This document shows positions 8,246-17,645 of a stretch of 64,000 nt of DNA, piece by piece (within the stretch, counting starts at the first letter, position 1; each line of letters begins with the position of its first letter). The stretch comes from Actinomadura rudentiformis (GTDB lineage: Bacteria > Actinomycetota > Actinomycetes > Streptosporangiales > Streptosporangiaceae). The notes below the pieces were generated by a model. It saw only the letters and a program-made list of their open reading frames with translations. It was not told the origin of the DNA and did not search any database. The DNA lies in NCBI RefSeq assembly GCF_008923185.1, contig NZ_WBMT01000002.1, forward strand, positions 62,001 to 126,000, written 5' to 3'. The position numbers and the translations under genes were made by a program.

Positions 8246-8907
8246 TCAAGGTGCTGCTGGCCGACGACCAGGTCCTCGTCCGTGCCGGGTTCCGGGCGCT
8301 CCTGGACGCCCAGCCCGACATCGAGGTGGTCGGGGAGGCGAGCGACGGCGAGGAGGCCGTGGCGCAGGCCCGCCGGCTGCGTCCGGACGTGATCCTCATG
8401 GACATCCGGATGCCGGGACTGGACGGGCTCAGCGCGACCCGGCAGATCGCCGCCGACGAGCGCCTGAACGGGGTGCGCATCGTGATTCTCACCACGTTCG
8501 AGCTGGACGAGTACGTCTTCGAGGCCCTGCGCGGCGGCGCCGGCGGGTTCCTGGTCAAGGACACCGAGCCGGTCGAGCTGATCCACGCCGTCCGGGCGGT
8601 GGCGGCGGGCGACGCGCTGCTCTCGCCCAGCGTCACCAGGCGACTGATCTCCGAGTTCGCCACCCGGGCCAAGGAGCCGGCGCCCTCCCCGCGGCTCAAC
8701 GCCCTGACCGACCGTGAACGCGAGGTCATGACCCTCGTCGGCGAGGGGCTCACCAACGAGGAGATCGCGGCGCGGCTGGTCGTCAGCCCGGCGACCGCGA
8801 AAACGCACGTCAGCAGGACGATGGTGAAGCTCGGCGCCCGCGACCGGGCGCAGCTGGTCGTCTTCGCCTACGAGTCCGGACTCGTCAAGCCGGGCTGGCT
8901 GTCGTGA
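8242..8907 (+). CDS. NarL/LuxR-family response regulator
   Basis: The 221-residue protein has a receiver domain with acidic D8/D9, phospho-acceptor D54 (ILMDIRMPG), Thr in ILTTFE and Lys in FLVKD. A LuxR helix-turn-helix occupies about residues 150-215 (LTDREREVMTLVGEGLTNEEI, in which ATAKTHVSRTMVKLG is the recognition part). It is coupled to the kinase upstream by an ATGA overlap. Regulators of this class often control ABC transporters, but none is adjacent here, so the target is open. Confidence 0.92.
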   Translation: MIKVLLADDQVLVRAGFRALLDAQPDIEVVGEASDGEEAVAQARRLRPDVILMDIRMPGLDGLSATRQIAADERLNGVRIVILTTFELDEYVFEALRGGAGGFLVKDTEPVELIHAVRAVAAGDALLSPSVTRRLISEFATRAKEPAPSPRLNALTDREREVMTLVGEGLTNEEIAARLVVSPATAKTHVSRTMVKLGARDRAQLVVFAYESGLVKPGWLS

Positions 8908-9024
8908 AATTCTCACCCTGCGCAGAAACGCCGTAACTCTGCGAGGATTGACTGTCACGGACGGCAAGGACATGACAGGGTGGGTTCCGAAATGCACACT
9001 GTCGGCAGCGAGAGGAGGAACTCG

Positions 9025-9648
9025 GTGCCGCACAACACGAAGGTCCTGGCGGTCGACGACCGCGAGGAGAATCTGGTGGCGCTCACCGCCGTACTCGATT
9101 CGTTGCCGGTCACGGTCGTTCCCGCGACTTCGGGCAACCAGGCCCTGCGAGAGCTGCTCAGGGACGATTTCGCGCTGATCCTGCTGGACGTCGTGATGCC
9201 TGAGATGGACGGCTTCGAGACCGCCGGCCACATCAAGAGCAGGGCCCGGACGCGCGAGATCCCGATCATCTTCCTCACCGCCGCCGGTTCGGACGGCGAC
9301 CAGTCGTTCCGCGGTTACGAGGCGGGCGCCGTCGACTACCTGACCAAACCGTTCGACCCGTGGCTCCTGCGCGCCAAGGTGTCGGTCTTCGTCGAGCTGC
9401 ACCAGCGCAACCTCCAGCTGCACCGGCAGGCCGCGGCCCTCCGCCACGCCATCGCCGAGGACACCGGCCTGCCCTCCTGCGAGCAGCTGCTCAAGAACCT
9501 CCACCAGCGGATCGCGCTGATCGAGGACGATCTGGCGCGCGTGCGGGCCGAGACGCCACCGGACATACCCGCCGACTCGCTCGAACGGCTGGAGGCCCAC
9601 GCGGCCGAGCTACGCGGCACCCTGGACGCCCTGGTAGCCGGCGCCTGA
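9025..9648 (+). CDS. Stand-alone receiver protein with C-terminal coiled coil
   Basis: A receiver domain (acidic D11/D12, phospho-acceptor D55 in ILLDVVMPEMDG, Thr in FLTAAG, Lys in YLTKPFD) is followed by about 80 residues of charged, heptad-rich helix and no DNA-binding or enzymatic domain. It may relay phosphate or act through protein contacts. The open frame begins at GTG 8980, but AGGAGG at 9013-9018 is six bases from GTG 9025, which starts directly before the receiver, so the 207-residue form is preferred. No partner kinase is adjacent; the DesK-type kinase 0.8 kb upstream is one candidate. Confidence 0.8.
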   Translation: MPHNTKVLAVDDREENLVALTAVLDSLPVTVVPATSGNQALRELLRDDFALILLDVVMPEMDGFETAGHIKSRARTREIPIIFLTAAGSDGDQSFRGYEAGAVDYLTKPFDPWLLRAKVSVFVELHQRNLQLHRQAAALRHAIAEDTGLPSCEQLLKNLHQRIALIEDDLARVRAETPPDIPADSLERLEAHAAELRGTLDALVAGA

Positions 9649-9675
9649 TCGACATTCTCCCAGGTCAGCGACTCA

Positions 9676-11388
9676 TCAGACGTCCGCGGTGGTGTGGGCG
9701 GGCGGCGCTGAGACCGCCGGACCGGCCTGGCCGGCCCGCCACTCGTGCACCAGGGCCGAGTCGTGGCTCTGGACCGCCAGCGACCCGGTCCGCTTGTTGC
9801 GCAGGATGAGCGCGCCGGCAAGAACGGCCGCCACCACCAGGATCACCGCGATCGTGACGATCACGATCGTCTTCGTACGCTCACGCTGACGCGCCTGCGA
9901 AGGGTCGATCGGCTGTGACCACCTCCCGGGCTGTGCCTCCCACGGCGAGTAACCACCAGGATCGGGCGGCGGCGCCCAGTTGGTCTCGGCCAGCGTCTGA
10001 GCCTCGGGATCGGGCGGCGGCGTCCAGTCGGTCTCAGCCAGCGTCTGAGCCTCGGGATCGACCGCCGGCCGGTAAGGCGCTGCAGCCCCTCCGCCCGGCT
10101 GCGCACCAGGGCCCATCTGAGAACCAGAGCTCGCCTGCGAACCAGGATTCCGCTGCGACCCGAGACCCTGCCGCGAACCAGCGCTTGCCTGCGAACCAGA
10201 ACCCGGCTGTGGTCCGAGGCCCCGCTCCGAACCAGGGCCTGGCTGCGCACCAGAGTCCGGCCGCGGCCCGGGACCCGGCTGCGGCCCAGATCCCGGCTGC
10301 GCACCAGGGCCCGGCTGCGCACCAGGGCCCCGCTGTGGCCCAGAGCCCCGCTGCGAAGGAGGGCCTGGCTGTGGTCCGGAGCTCGGCGGGGGTCCGGACC
10401 TTGGCGGGCTGCCGGAGTGCCACTGGCCGCCGCTCGGATGTCCGCCCGCTCCGTCCTCGCGGGTGATGGCATCGAACTCCGTCGAGTCCAGCACCGTCTC
10501 CCCGGCGACGTCGGCCGGACGCCGGCTCGACGGCTCGTCCAGCACGGTCTCGTCCACCGGCCGCGGCGCCGCCACCGGCATCGTGGCGACCTCGGTCAGC
10601 AGCGGCAACGCCTGCGGGCCGGTCATCCGGTGCCGCGGTTCCCGCGCGAGCAGGCCCTCCAGGACGCGGGACAGCGGTCCGGCGTTGCGCGGCGGCGGCA
10701 CCGCCTCGCTCAGGGCCGCGGCCAGCGAGGACATCGCGTCGGCCCGTTCGTACGGCGAGCGTCCCTCGACCGCCGCGTACAGGGTCGCTCCCAGCGCCCA
10801 CAGGTCCGACGCGGGCACCGCCCGTTCGCCCTGCACCCGTTCGGGCGGTATGTAGGCGGGCGAGCCCATCACCAGGCCGGTCTGGGTGAGCGTCGCGTCA
10901 CCCTCCACCTGCGCGATGCCGAAGTCGGTCAGCACCACCCGCCCCGCATCGGTGATCAGCACGTTGCTCGGCTTGACGTCGCGGTGCAGGATGCCCTTCT
11001 CATGCGCGTGCCGCAGCGCCGCCAGCATCTGCAGCCCGATCTCGGCCGCACGCCGCGGCGTCAGCGGCCCCTCCTCGATGACGTCCTGAAGCGATCGCGC
11101 CCGGACGAGCTCCATCACGATCCAGGGCCGGCCACCCTCCTCGACCACGTCGTGCACGGTGACGACACCCGGATGGGAGAGCCGTGCCGACGCCCGCGCC
11201 TCCCGGAACGTGCGCTCGTACAGGACATCGCGCTCGGACTCGCTCAGCCCCGGCGGGAGCACGACCTCCTTGACCGCGACCTCGCGATCCAGCATGACGT
11301 CGTACGCGCGCCACACCGTGCCCATCCCGCCACGGCCCACCACCGCGTCCAGGCGGTAGCGGTTACCGAGCAGATGACCCTCTCTCAT
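9676..11388 (-). CDS. PknB-type Ser/Thr protein kinase with Gly/Pro/Gln-rich linker
   Basis: Residues about 11-268 form a Hanks-type kinase: glycine loop GRGGMGTVW, VAIK-type lysine in AVKEV, catalytic loop HRDVKPSNV, DFG in TDFGIAQ, and an APE-equivalent PPE. A 170-residue linker made of GPQPGSG-like repeats follows, then one membrane helix (TIVIVTIAVILVVAAVLAG) and about 40 extracytoplasmic residues. There are no PASTA repeats. The kinase faces the cytoplasm and may receive signals through the membrane segment. The start is the ATG directly before the kinase domain; no strong Shine-Dalgarno is visible. Confidence 0.9.
   Translation of the reverse strand: MREGHLLGNRYRLDAVVGRGGMGTVWRAYDVMLDREVAVKEVVLPPGLSESERDVLYERTFREARASARLSHPGVVTVHDVVEEGGRPWIVMELVRARSLQDVIEEGPLTPRRAAEIGLQMLAALRHAHEKGILHRDVKPSNVLITDAGRVVLTDFGIAQVEGDATLTQTGLVMGSPAYIPPERVQGERAVPASDLWALGATLYAAVEGRSPYERADAMSSLAAALSEAVPPPRNAGPLSRVLEGLLAREPRHRMTGPQALPLLTEVATMPVAAPRPVDETVLDEPSSRRPADVAGETVLDSTEFDAITREDGAGGHPSGGQWHSGSPPRSGPPPSSGPQPGPPSQRGSGPQRGPGAQPGPGAQPGSGPQPGPGPRPDSGAQPGPGSERGLGPQPGSGSQASAGSRQGLGSQRNPGSQASSGSQMGPGAQPGGGAAAPYRPAVDPEAQTLAETDWTPPPDPEAQTLAETNWAPPPDPGGYSPWEAQPGRWSQPIDPSQARQRERTKTIVIVTIAVILVVAAVLAGALILRNKRTGSLAVQSHDSALVHEWRAGQAGPAVSAPPAHTTADV
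10084..10400. repeat. Low-complexity Gly/Pro/Gln-coding repeats in the kinase linker
   Basis: About 300 bp of imperfect 18-24 bp units encode alternating Gly, Pro, Gln and Ser (for example QPGPGAQPGSGPQ). The units differ in sequence but keep the frame. The tract lies between the kinase domain and the membrane helix and probably forms a flexible spacer whose length could vary between strains. Confidence 0.75.
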
Positions 11389-11609
11389 GGCTAAATGGTC
11401 CCCCGTCGCAAGGAGCGCTGCCTAGAGGAACGCCCCGCGCACGCCTCACCGGCAACTCTCGTATCTGGGACGCCCACATGTGTCCCAAGGTTCATCAGCC
11501 CGTACTCACTCCGCCTCGATCCGGCAGCACCGGTGTCCCGGGCCCCGCCATGGATGGCGACCTTACCGACCTGCGACAACAGATCGGAACAGATACGGCG
11601 TACGGCCGG

Positions 11610-13424
11610 TCACTTCCGGGACGTGAAGTGCTCGTAGACCGGTGCAAGATCAGCAAGGGTCTTGTCCCAGTCCTTGTGGGGCGCGTAGAGCACGATCGCG
11701 TAGCCCATGCCGTTCATCACGAAGCCGCGGTTCAACGCGTGCATGCGGCGGCCCTTGCCGTTGTAGGTCCACTCCCAGTCGGCGGCCTTCTTACCGGTAC
11801 GGTCGGCGACAGGCTTCCCCTCGACGACGGGCGCGATCTTGATCTTGTCGTAGCCGTCGAAGTTCCCGCGGCTCTTCGGCTCCTGCTTCTCCCAGTCCTC
11901 GAGCGCGCTGGGGTTGGGGTCCGAGGTCTGGTCGACCTGGATGCTGCTGATTCCGTCCGGCGCGTCGAAGAAGACGCTGGTGGGGGAGGAACCACGCCGG
12001 TTCGGGCCCTTCCAGTCGTCCGGGATCGCGATGCTGAATCCCGACTGGTCCTTGTGGAGCTGGAAGCCTTCGGGGATTCCGGTAGTGGCCTTGGGGGTCG
12101 CGGGCGGGCTGGACGGGGAGGACACCTTGGACGCGGACTTGCTAGCCGTCCCCTTGCTGTTCGTCGGGGTGACGGGGGGCTGCTTCTCGTTGTCCGGCTG
12201 GGCCAGGGCGAAGCCGATGATGGCCACCAGAACGACCACGACCACGCCGATGACGATCAGGACGTTGCGGCTCAGCGGGAGAGCGGGGTTGCCCGAGGCG
12301 GGAGGCTTGGAGACCGGCTCGGTCTCCGGGGTGATCGCCGGTTGCTCCGGCTGAGGAGTGAGCACGGTCTTCGGTTCGGGGGGAGCCTCGGCGTACGCGG
12401 GCTCGGGGGACGAAGGCTCGTCATAACGGGGCTCGCTGTACGCGGGCTCGTTGTACGTCGACTCGTTGTACGTCGACTCGTTGTACGCGGGCTCGGCGTA
12501 CCGGGGCTCGGGGTACGTGGGGTCGGCGGCGGTCCCCTCGGCCATGAGGTCTTCGAGGGAGACCTCCACGGCCAGCGTGCGCTGGGTGTCGACGGTCTCG
12601 CGGCGGACGATCTCATCGAGGAGGGCGCCGGCCTCGATCGCGTCCATGCGCTGGTCGGGGTTCTTGGTGAGCAGGCCCTCGATGACGGGGGTCAGGGGGC
12701 CGGCGTTGGCCGGAGGGGTCGGGTCGTCGGAGATGATCGCGACGAGGGCGGCCATGGGCTCGGCGCGTTCGAACGGGGACTTGCCCTCGACCATCGCGTA
12801 GAGGGTGACGCCCAGGGACCAGAGGTCGGAGGCGGGCCCGGCGATGCGGCCGCGGGCGCGTTCCGGGGCGATGTAGGCGGGGGAACCCATGACCAGGCCG
12901 GTCTGGGTGAGGGTGGCGTCGCCGGACGCGGTGGCGATCCCGAAGTCGGTCAGGACGGCACGGTCACCGCGGGTGATCAGGACGTTGCTGGGCTTGACGT
13001 CGCGGTGCAGGACGCCGGCGTCGTGGGCGGCGTGCAGGGCCGCGAGCATCTGGCGGCCGATCTCCGCCGCGCGGCGGGGCTCCAGCGGCCCCTCCTGCTT
13101 GATGACCTGGTCGAGGGAGCGGGCGTGGATGAGCTCCATGATGATCCACGGCCGGCCGTCCTCCTCCACCACGTCGTAGACGGTGACGACGCCGGGGTGG
13201 CCCAGCCGGGCGGCGGTGCGCGCCTCACGGAAAGTGCGCTTGTATTGGACGCTGCGTTCCTCATCGGTGAGACCATGCGGCAGGATGACCTCCTTCACCG
13301 CAACGTCACGACCGAGGACCTCATCGTGAGCCTGCCAGACCGTGCCCATGCCACCGCGACCGACCTGGGTCCCCAGGCGGTAGCGGCCAGCGAGCAACCG
13401 CTCCCCGGTGGTGTCATTCGGCAT
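11610..13424 (-). CDS. PknB-type Ser/Thr protein kinase with extracytoplasmic sensor domain
   Basis: The kinase domain starts at RYRLGTQVGRGGMGTVW and has HRDVKPSNV and TDFGIAT. After it comes a juxtamembrane stretch of Tyr-rich repeats (YNESTYNESTYNEPAYSEP), a membrane helix (NVLIVIGVVVVVLVAIIGF), a Ser/Thr/Pro linker and a C-terminal domain of about 150 residues (FQLHKDQSGFSIAIPDDW onward). That domain resembles the PsbP/LpqN-like fold seen outside some actinobacterial kinases (inference). The frame is open back to 13496; ATG at 13424 or 13436 places the start directly before the kinase domain, and 13424 gives 604 residues. It is divergent from lysX. Confidence 0.88.
   Translation of the reverse strand: MPNDTTGERLLAGRYRLGTQVGRGGMGTVWQAHDEVLGRDVAVKEVILPHGLTDEERSVQYKRTFREARTAARLGHPGVVTVYDVVEEDGRPWIIMELIHARSLDQVIKQEGPLEPRRAAEIGRQMLAALHAAHDAGVLHRDVKPSNVLITRGDRAVLTDFGIATASGDATLTQTGLVMGSPAYIAPERARGRIAGPASDLWSLGVTLYAMVEGKSPFERAEPMAALVAIISDDPTPPANAGPLTPVIEGLLTKNPDQRMDAIEAGALLDEIVRRETVDTQRTLAVEVSLEDLMAEGTAADPTYPEPRYAEPAYNESTYNESTYNEPAYSEPRYDEPSSPEPAYAEAPPEPKTVLTPQPEQPAITPETEPVSKPPASGNPALPLSRNVLIVIGVVVVVLVAIIGFALAQPDNEKQPPVTPTNSKGTASKSASKVSSPSSPPATPKATTGIPEGFQLHKDQSGFSIAIPDDWKGPNRRGSSPTSVFFDAPDGISSIQVDQTSDPNPSALEDWEKQEPKSRGNFDGYDKIKIAPVVEGKPVADRTGKKAADWEWTYNGKGRRMHALNRGFVMNGMGYAIVLYAPHKDWDKTLADLAPVYEHFTSRK
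12380..12530. repeat. Tyr-Asn-Glu repeats in the kinase juxtamembrane region
   Basis: The coding strand contains tandem 15-21 bp units encoding Y-x-E-P/S motifs (YPEP, YAEP, YNES, YNES, YNEP, YSEP, YDEP). Two copies of the YNEST unit are nearly identical at DNA level, which indicates recent duplication. The position just inside the membrane suggests a flexible linker or a set of phosphorylation targets. Confidence 0.75.
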
Positions 13425-13623
13425 ATCCGCGACCATACCGACTTTTGGTGTCAATCTTTTACCCGGCCCCGTGGCCGAGTCCCCTAACTCTTTCACCCCA
13501 ACTCTTTCACTATGACGCCCGTACTACCGCAGAGGTTCGCGGGCACTGAAGATCAACAGAAGCGTGATGCCCGTGACACCCGGTACAAATAAGAGAGCAA
13601 GGCAGAACCGCGACGGGGGGACG

Positions 13624-16600
13624 ATGGCGGAGACGGGCCTGCGGGACGGTTGGCAGCGCCTCATCGAGGCGGTGCCGACCGGGTTCTTCTGGTACACGCG
13701 CCTGTCGGGGATCCTGTCGCTGGTCTCGTGGGTCTCGTACGGACTGATCGTCGATCTGCTGGAGTTCTGGGCCCTGCGGTGGCTCAACTTCCTGTTCATC
13801 ATGCCCAGCGTGCCGGTCGCGCTGATGTGGATCCTGCTCTCGATGGGCGTACGGCGGCGCAAGAAGGCCGCCTGGCGGATCCTGATGCTGATGTACGGCT
13901 TCTTCGCGGTCGTGAGCGCCCTCGGCGTGTTGTCGAAGTTGCTCGGCGGGAACCAGGATCCCGACCAGCCCAAGCTGGTGGCCCTGCTCATCACCGCGGT
14001 CCTCTACGGGTCGGTCGTGGGGCTGCTGGTCGCGGCGCGCGGGCAGTTCACCACGGTGCCCGACCGGGCCAACCGCCGGATGGCGGCGATCGTCTTCTCG
14101 CTCCTGCTGATCGTCACCGGCGGCATCGGCACCGTCCTGGTCACCCTCACCGACACCAACCCCAAGGGCGGCTTCTGGACCCATCCGCTGTACGTGCTGG
14201 CGCAGACGGTCCTGGGGCCCCGGGTCACCGGCGCGCCGATCTCCGTCTCCGTCCCGCTGTGGGTCGACGGGATCCTGTGGGTGCTCGGCACGGGCCTGCT
14301 GCTGATCACGCTCTGGGCGCTGTTCAAACCGGGCAGCCGCGACGCGGTGCTCAGCCCGGAGGAGGAGATCCCGGCTCGGGCGCTGCTGGCGGAGTACGGC
14401 GACCAGGACTCCCTGGGCTACTTCGCGTTGCGGCGCGACAAGGACTTCATCACCGCCCCCAACGGCAAGGCGGGCATCGCCTACCGGGTAGAGGGTTCGG
14501 TCTCGCTCGCCAGCGGCGATCCGCTCGGCGACCCCGAGTCCTGGGACCAGGCGATCGAGGCGTGGCTGGGCGAGTGCCGCAACCACGCCTGGATCCCCGG
14601 CGCGGTGAGCGTCAGCGAGCGCGGCGCCCACATCTACCGGCGCCACGGGTTCGACGCGCTGGAACTGGGCGACGAGGCGATCATCGACCTCACCGACTTC
14701 AACCTGGACGGCCGCGAGATGCGGCAGGTCCGCCAGGCGGTACGGCGGGTCGAACGGGCGGGCTACACGGTCCGGATCCGGCGGCACTCGCAGATTCCCG
14801 ACTGGGAGATGGCCAAGCTGATCCGCAGCGCCGACGCCTGGCGCGGCGAGAACACCGAACGCGGGTTCTCCATGGCGCTGGGGCGCCTGGGCGACCCGAC
14901 CGACGGCCGCTGCGTGATGCTGGAGGCGTTCGACGCCAAGGGCGAGCTGCGCGGCCTGCTCAGCTTCGTGCCCTGGGGCCGGACGGGACTGTCGCTGGAC
15001 CTCATGCGCCGGGACCGGTCGGCGGAGAACGGCCTCAACGAGTTCATGGTCGCCAAGCTGGCCGAGCGGGCCGCGACCGTCGGCGCCCAGCAGCTGTCGC
15101 TCAACTTCGCGATGCTGCGGGCGGCGTTCGAACGCGGTTCGCAGATCGGCGCCGGGCCGATCGCCCGCGTCTACTACCGGATGTTGTCGTTCGCCTCGAA
15201 GTTCTGGCAGCTGGAGTCGCTCTACATCTCCAACTCCAAGTACAACCCGCACTGGTACCCGCGTTTCATCTGCTACATGCAGAGCCGCGACCTGGTGCGG
15301 CTCGGCCTGGCCTACGCGCGCGCCGAGGGCTTCGTGCCCTCTCTCAACCGGCCCAAGCTGGAACGGGTGGCCAACGCCGCGCCGCCGGCCTCCCTCATCG
15401 CCAAGATCAAGGAGATCGAGGAGGCCGCCGACGCCGCCCGCGCGCCGCAGCGCCGGCTGTCGGAGCAGGAGCGGGTGAGGCACGCCAAGCTGGCGAAGAT
15501 CCGCGAAGCGGGCATGGAGCCGTATCCGCTGGGCTTCGAGCGCACCGACTTCGCCGCCGATATCCGTGCCCAGTTCGCCGGTCTGGAGCCCGACGTCCGC
15601 ACGGGCACGACGGCGGCGATCGCCGGCCGGGTGGTGCTGGCCCGCCAGCACGGCGGGCTGATCTTCGTGACGATGCGCGACGAGACCGCCGACCTGCAGG
15701 TCATGCTGACCTCCGACGCGCTCGGCACCGAGTCCCTCCAGTCCTGGAAGTCGCTGATCGACCTCGGCGACCAGGTCGGGGTGCGCGGCGAGGTCGTCAC
15801 GTCCAAGCGCGGCGAGCTGTCGTTGCTGGCGTCGGACTGGCGGCTGACGGCCAAGTGCCTGCGGCCGCTCCCCAACAAGCGGAGCGGCCTGTCCGACCCC
15901 GAGGCCAAGGTCCGGCAGAGGTACGTCGACTTCATCGTCAACGACGACTCCCGCAACATGTTGCGGATGCGCGGTGACGCCGTCGCGGCCGTGCGGGACG
16001 GGCTGCGCGACCGCGGCTACCTTGAGGTCGAGACGCCGATGTTGCAGCCGATCCACGGCGGCGCGACGGCCCGTCCGTTCACCACGCGGATCAACGCCTA
16101 CAACATGCAGCTCTACTTGCGGATCGCGCCGGAGCTCTACCTCAAGCGGCTGCTGGTCGGCGGCGTCGGCAAAGTCTTCGAGCTCAACCGCAACTTCCGG
16201 AACGAGGGTGTCTCGCAGAAGCACAACCCCGAGTTCACGATGCTGGAGGCGTACGAGCCGTACGGCGACTACGACACCATGGCCGAGCTGACCCGCGACC
16301 TCGTCGTCGACGCGGCCAAGGCGGCGCTCGGCACGACCGTGGTGGTGCGCGACGGCGTGGAGTACGACCTGGCCCAGCCCTGGCAGGAGATCACCGTCTA
16401 CGGCTCGGTGTCCGAGGCCCTCGGCGAAGAGGTCACGCCCGACACCCCCCTTCCCGCCGTGCATCGCCTGGCCGAGAAGGCCGGGCTCAACTTCGCCCCT
16501 GAGTGGGGCCAGGGCAAGGTCGTCCAGGAGCTCTTCGAGGCCCTGGTCGAAGAGGAGCTCATGGCGCCGACGTTCGTGCGCGACTACCCCGCCGAGACCT

Positions 16601-16923
16601 CTCCCCTCACCCGGCCGCACCGCGACGATCCCCGCCTCGCGGAGAAGTGGGACCTCATCGTCTTCGGCCTCGAACTGGGCACCGCCTACTCGGAGCTCAT
16701 CGACCCGGTGCTCCAGCGCCAGCGCCTCACCGAGCAGTCCCTCCAGGCGGCGGGCGGCGATCCGGAGGCGATGGAGCTGGACGAGGACTTCCTGCGGGCC
16801 CTCGAATACGCGATGCCTCCCGCGGGCGGGATGGGCATGGGCATCGACCGGCTGCTGATCACGCTCACGGGGCGCAGCATCCGCGAGACGATCCCGTTCC
16901 CCCTCGTCCGCCCCGGCTCCTGA
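13624..16923 (+). CDS. lysX: LysX: lysylphosphatidylglycerol synthetase fused to lysyl-tRNA synthetase
   Basis: This 1,099-residue protein has an N-terminal membrane region (about six helices in residues 15-230), a DUF2156 aminoacyl-phosphatidylglycerol transferase domain (about 240-590), then an OB-fold and class II lysyl-tRNA synthetase core. Class II motif 2 (FRNEGVSQKHNPEFTMLEAY) and motif 3 (GMGMGIDRLLIT) are visible. In mycobacteria LysX charges tRNA-Lys and transfers lysine to phosphatidylglycerol, which gives resistance to cationic peptides. The length matches that family. The frame is open from 13564, but the GGGGGG run just before ATG 13624 favours that start. It stands alone, divergent from a Ser/Thr kinase. 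Confidence 0.95.
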   Translation: MAETGLRDGWQRLIEAVPTGFFWYTRLSGILSLVSWVSYGLIVDLLEFWALRWLNFLFIMPSVPVALMWILLSMGVRRRKKAAWRILMLMYGFFAVVSALGVLSKLLGGNQDPDQPKLVALLITAVLYGSVVGLLVAARGQFTTVPDRANRRMAAIVFSLLLIVTGGIGTVLVTLTDTNPKGGFWTHPLYVLAQTVLGPRVTGAPISVSVPLWVDGILWVLGTGLLLITLWALFKPGSRDAVLSPEEEIPARALLAEYGDQDSLGYFALRRDKDFITAPNGKAGIAYRVEGSVSLASGDPLGDPESWDQAIEAWLGECRNHAWIPGAVSVSERGAHIYRRHGFDALELGDEAIIDLTDFNLDGREMRQVRQAVRRVERAGYTVRIRRHSQIPDWEMAKLIRSADAWRGENTERGFSMALGRLGDPTDGRCVMLEAFDAKGELRGLLSFVPWGRTGLSLDLMRRDRSAENGLNEFMVAKLAERAATVGAQQLSLNFAMLRAAFERGSQIGAGPIARVYYRMLSFASKFWQLESLYISNSKYNPHWYPRFICYMQSRDLVRLGLAYARAEGFVPSLNRPKLERVANAAPPASLIAKIKEIEEAADAARAPQRRLSEQERVRHAKLAKIREAGMEPYPLGFERTDFAADIRAQFAGLEPDVRTGTTAAIAGRVVLARQHGGLIFVTMRDETADLQVMLTSDALGTESLQSWKSLIDLGDQVGVRGEVVTSKRGELSLLASDWRLTAKCLRPLPNKRSGLSDPEAKVRQRYVDFIVNDDSRNMLRMRGDAVAAVRDGLRDRGYLEVETPMLQPIHGGATARPFTTRINAYNMQLYLRIAPELYLKRLLVGGVGKVFELNRNFRNEGVSQKHNPEFTMLEAYEPYGDYDTMAELTRDLVVDAAKAALGTTVVVRDGVEYDLAQPWQEITVYGSVSEALGEEVTPDTPLPAVHRLAEKAGLNFAPEWGQGKVVQELFEALVEEELMAPTFVRDYPAETSPLTRPHRDDPRLAEKWDLIVFGLELGTAYSELIDPVLQRQRLTEQSLQAAGGDPEAMELDEDFLRALEYAMPPAGGMGMGIDRLLITLTGRSIRETIPFPLVRPGS

Positions 16924-16937
16924 CCGGAGCCCAGGAT

Positions 16938-17576
16938 TCAGAGGTGGCGCGGGGCCGGGCTGAGGCCGTAGGCGGCGAGCCACAGCCGGGCCCTGCCACG
17001 CTCCCGCTCCTCACGGGCGAAGTCACCGCCCGGCGGCTCGCCGCCGGGGGCGGCAGGGCCGGGGCCGGCCGAGGCGGCGGGAGCGGCCTCGGGCGACAGC
17101 GTCAACCACCGCTCACGGTCGTAGCCGGGACCCTGCTCCCCGCACTCTCCGGCCAAGGCCTCGGCGGACGTCCCGTCCATCGACACAGCCTCGTCCACCG
17201 GCAGGACGTCGCCGCGCGCCAGATCGATGACGAACGGGCCGTCACCGAGCCGCCCGTGCAGGGCACCCGCGAGCTCACCGAGATCGACCGGCACCCGCGT
17301 GAGCGCGTCGTGGCCGCCGGCGAGCGCCTGGACCAGCTCCACCGCGAGCTCGCGATCGCCCGCCTCGCCACGCGCGTTCAGCGCCTGGAGGCACTTCTCG
17401 GCCAGCGGCAGCGTGCCCGGAACGGCCTGGCCGAGTGCGGCGACGAGGACGTCACCCGCGTACTGCAACACCGGCTCCAGCGGCCGGACCCGCAACAGCT
17501 CGACTCCGGCCGCACCGCGCCCCAGACTCGCCGCACTGCGCAGCGCACCCAGCGCGCCTTCGTCCCAGTCGGTCAC
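16938..17576 (-). CDS. Unknown soluble protein
   Basis: I do not recognise this 212-residue protein. It is largely helical, acidic and Ala/Leu-rich, with a GPFVIDLARGDVLP segment near residue 113 that resembles a strand-turn-strand motif in small UPF0158-like proteins, a weak resemblance only. The last 60 residues are Pro/Gly-rich and then basic. It has no signal peptide or membrane helix. It is convergent with lysX, which ends 14 bases away, and lies downstream of another unknown gene on the same strand. Codon use is native-looking with strong GC3, which supports it as a real gene. Confidence 0.6.
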   Translation of the reverse strand: MTDWDEGALGALRSAASLGRGAAGVELLRVRPLEPVLQYAGDVLVAALGQAVPGTLPLAEKCLQALNARGEAGDRELAVELVQALAGGHDALTRVPVDLGELAGALHGRLGDGPFVIDLARGDVLPVDEAVSMDGTSAEALAGECGEQGPGYDRERWLTLSPEAAPAASAGPGPAAPGGEPPGGDFAREERERGRARLWLAAYGLSPAPRHL

Positions 17577-17645
17577 GAGTCCTTTGTACAGAAACCGTGT
17601 GACGAGCGCTGAATCTTCAGGATGGACGCCGAGGTATGCGAGAAA

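Noticed and set aside
10084..10400. CRISPR-like array
   Set aside because: Units are irregular, contiguous and in frame with a kinase; there are no spacers.
11478..13487. Plus-strand frame of 669 residues over a kinase gene
   Set aside because: Antisense shadow; the minus strand encodes a complete Ser/Thr kinase.
13510..16983. Minus-strand frame of 1,157 residues opposite lysX
   Set aside because: A shadow of high-GC coding sequence; the plus strand has all class II synthetase motifs.
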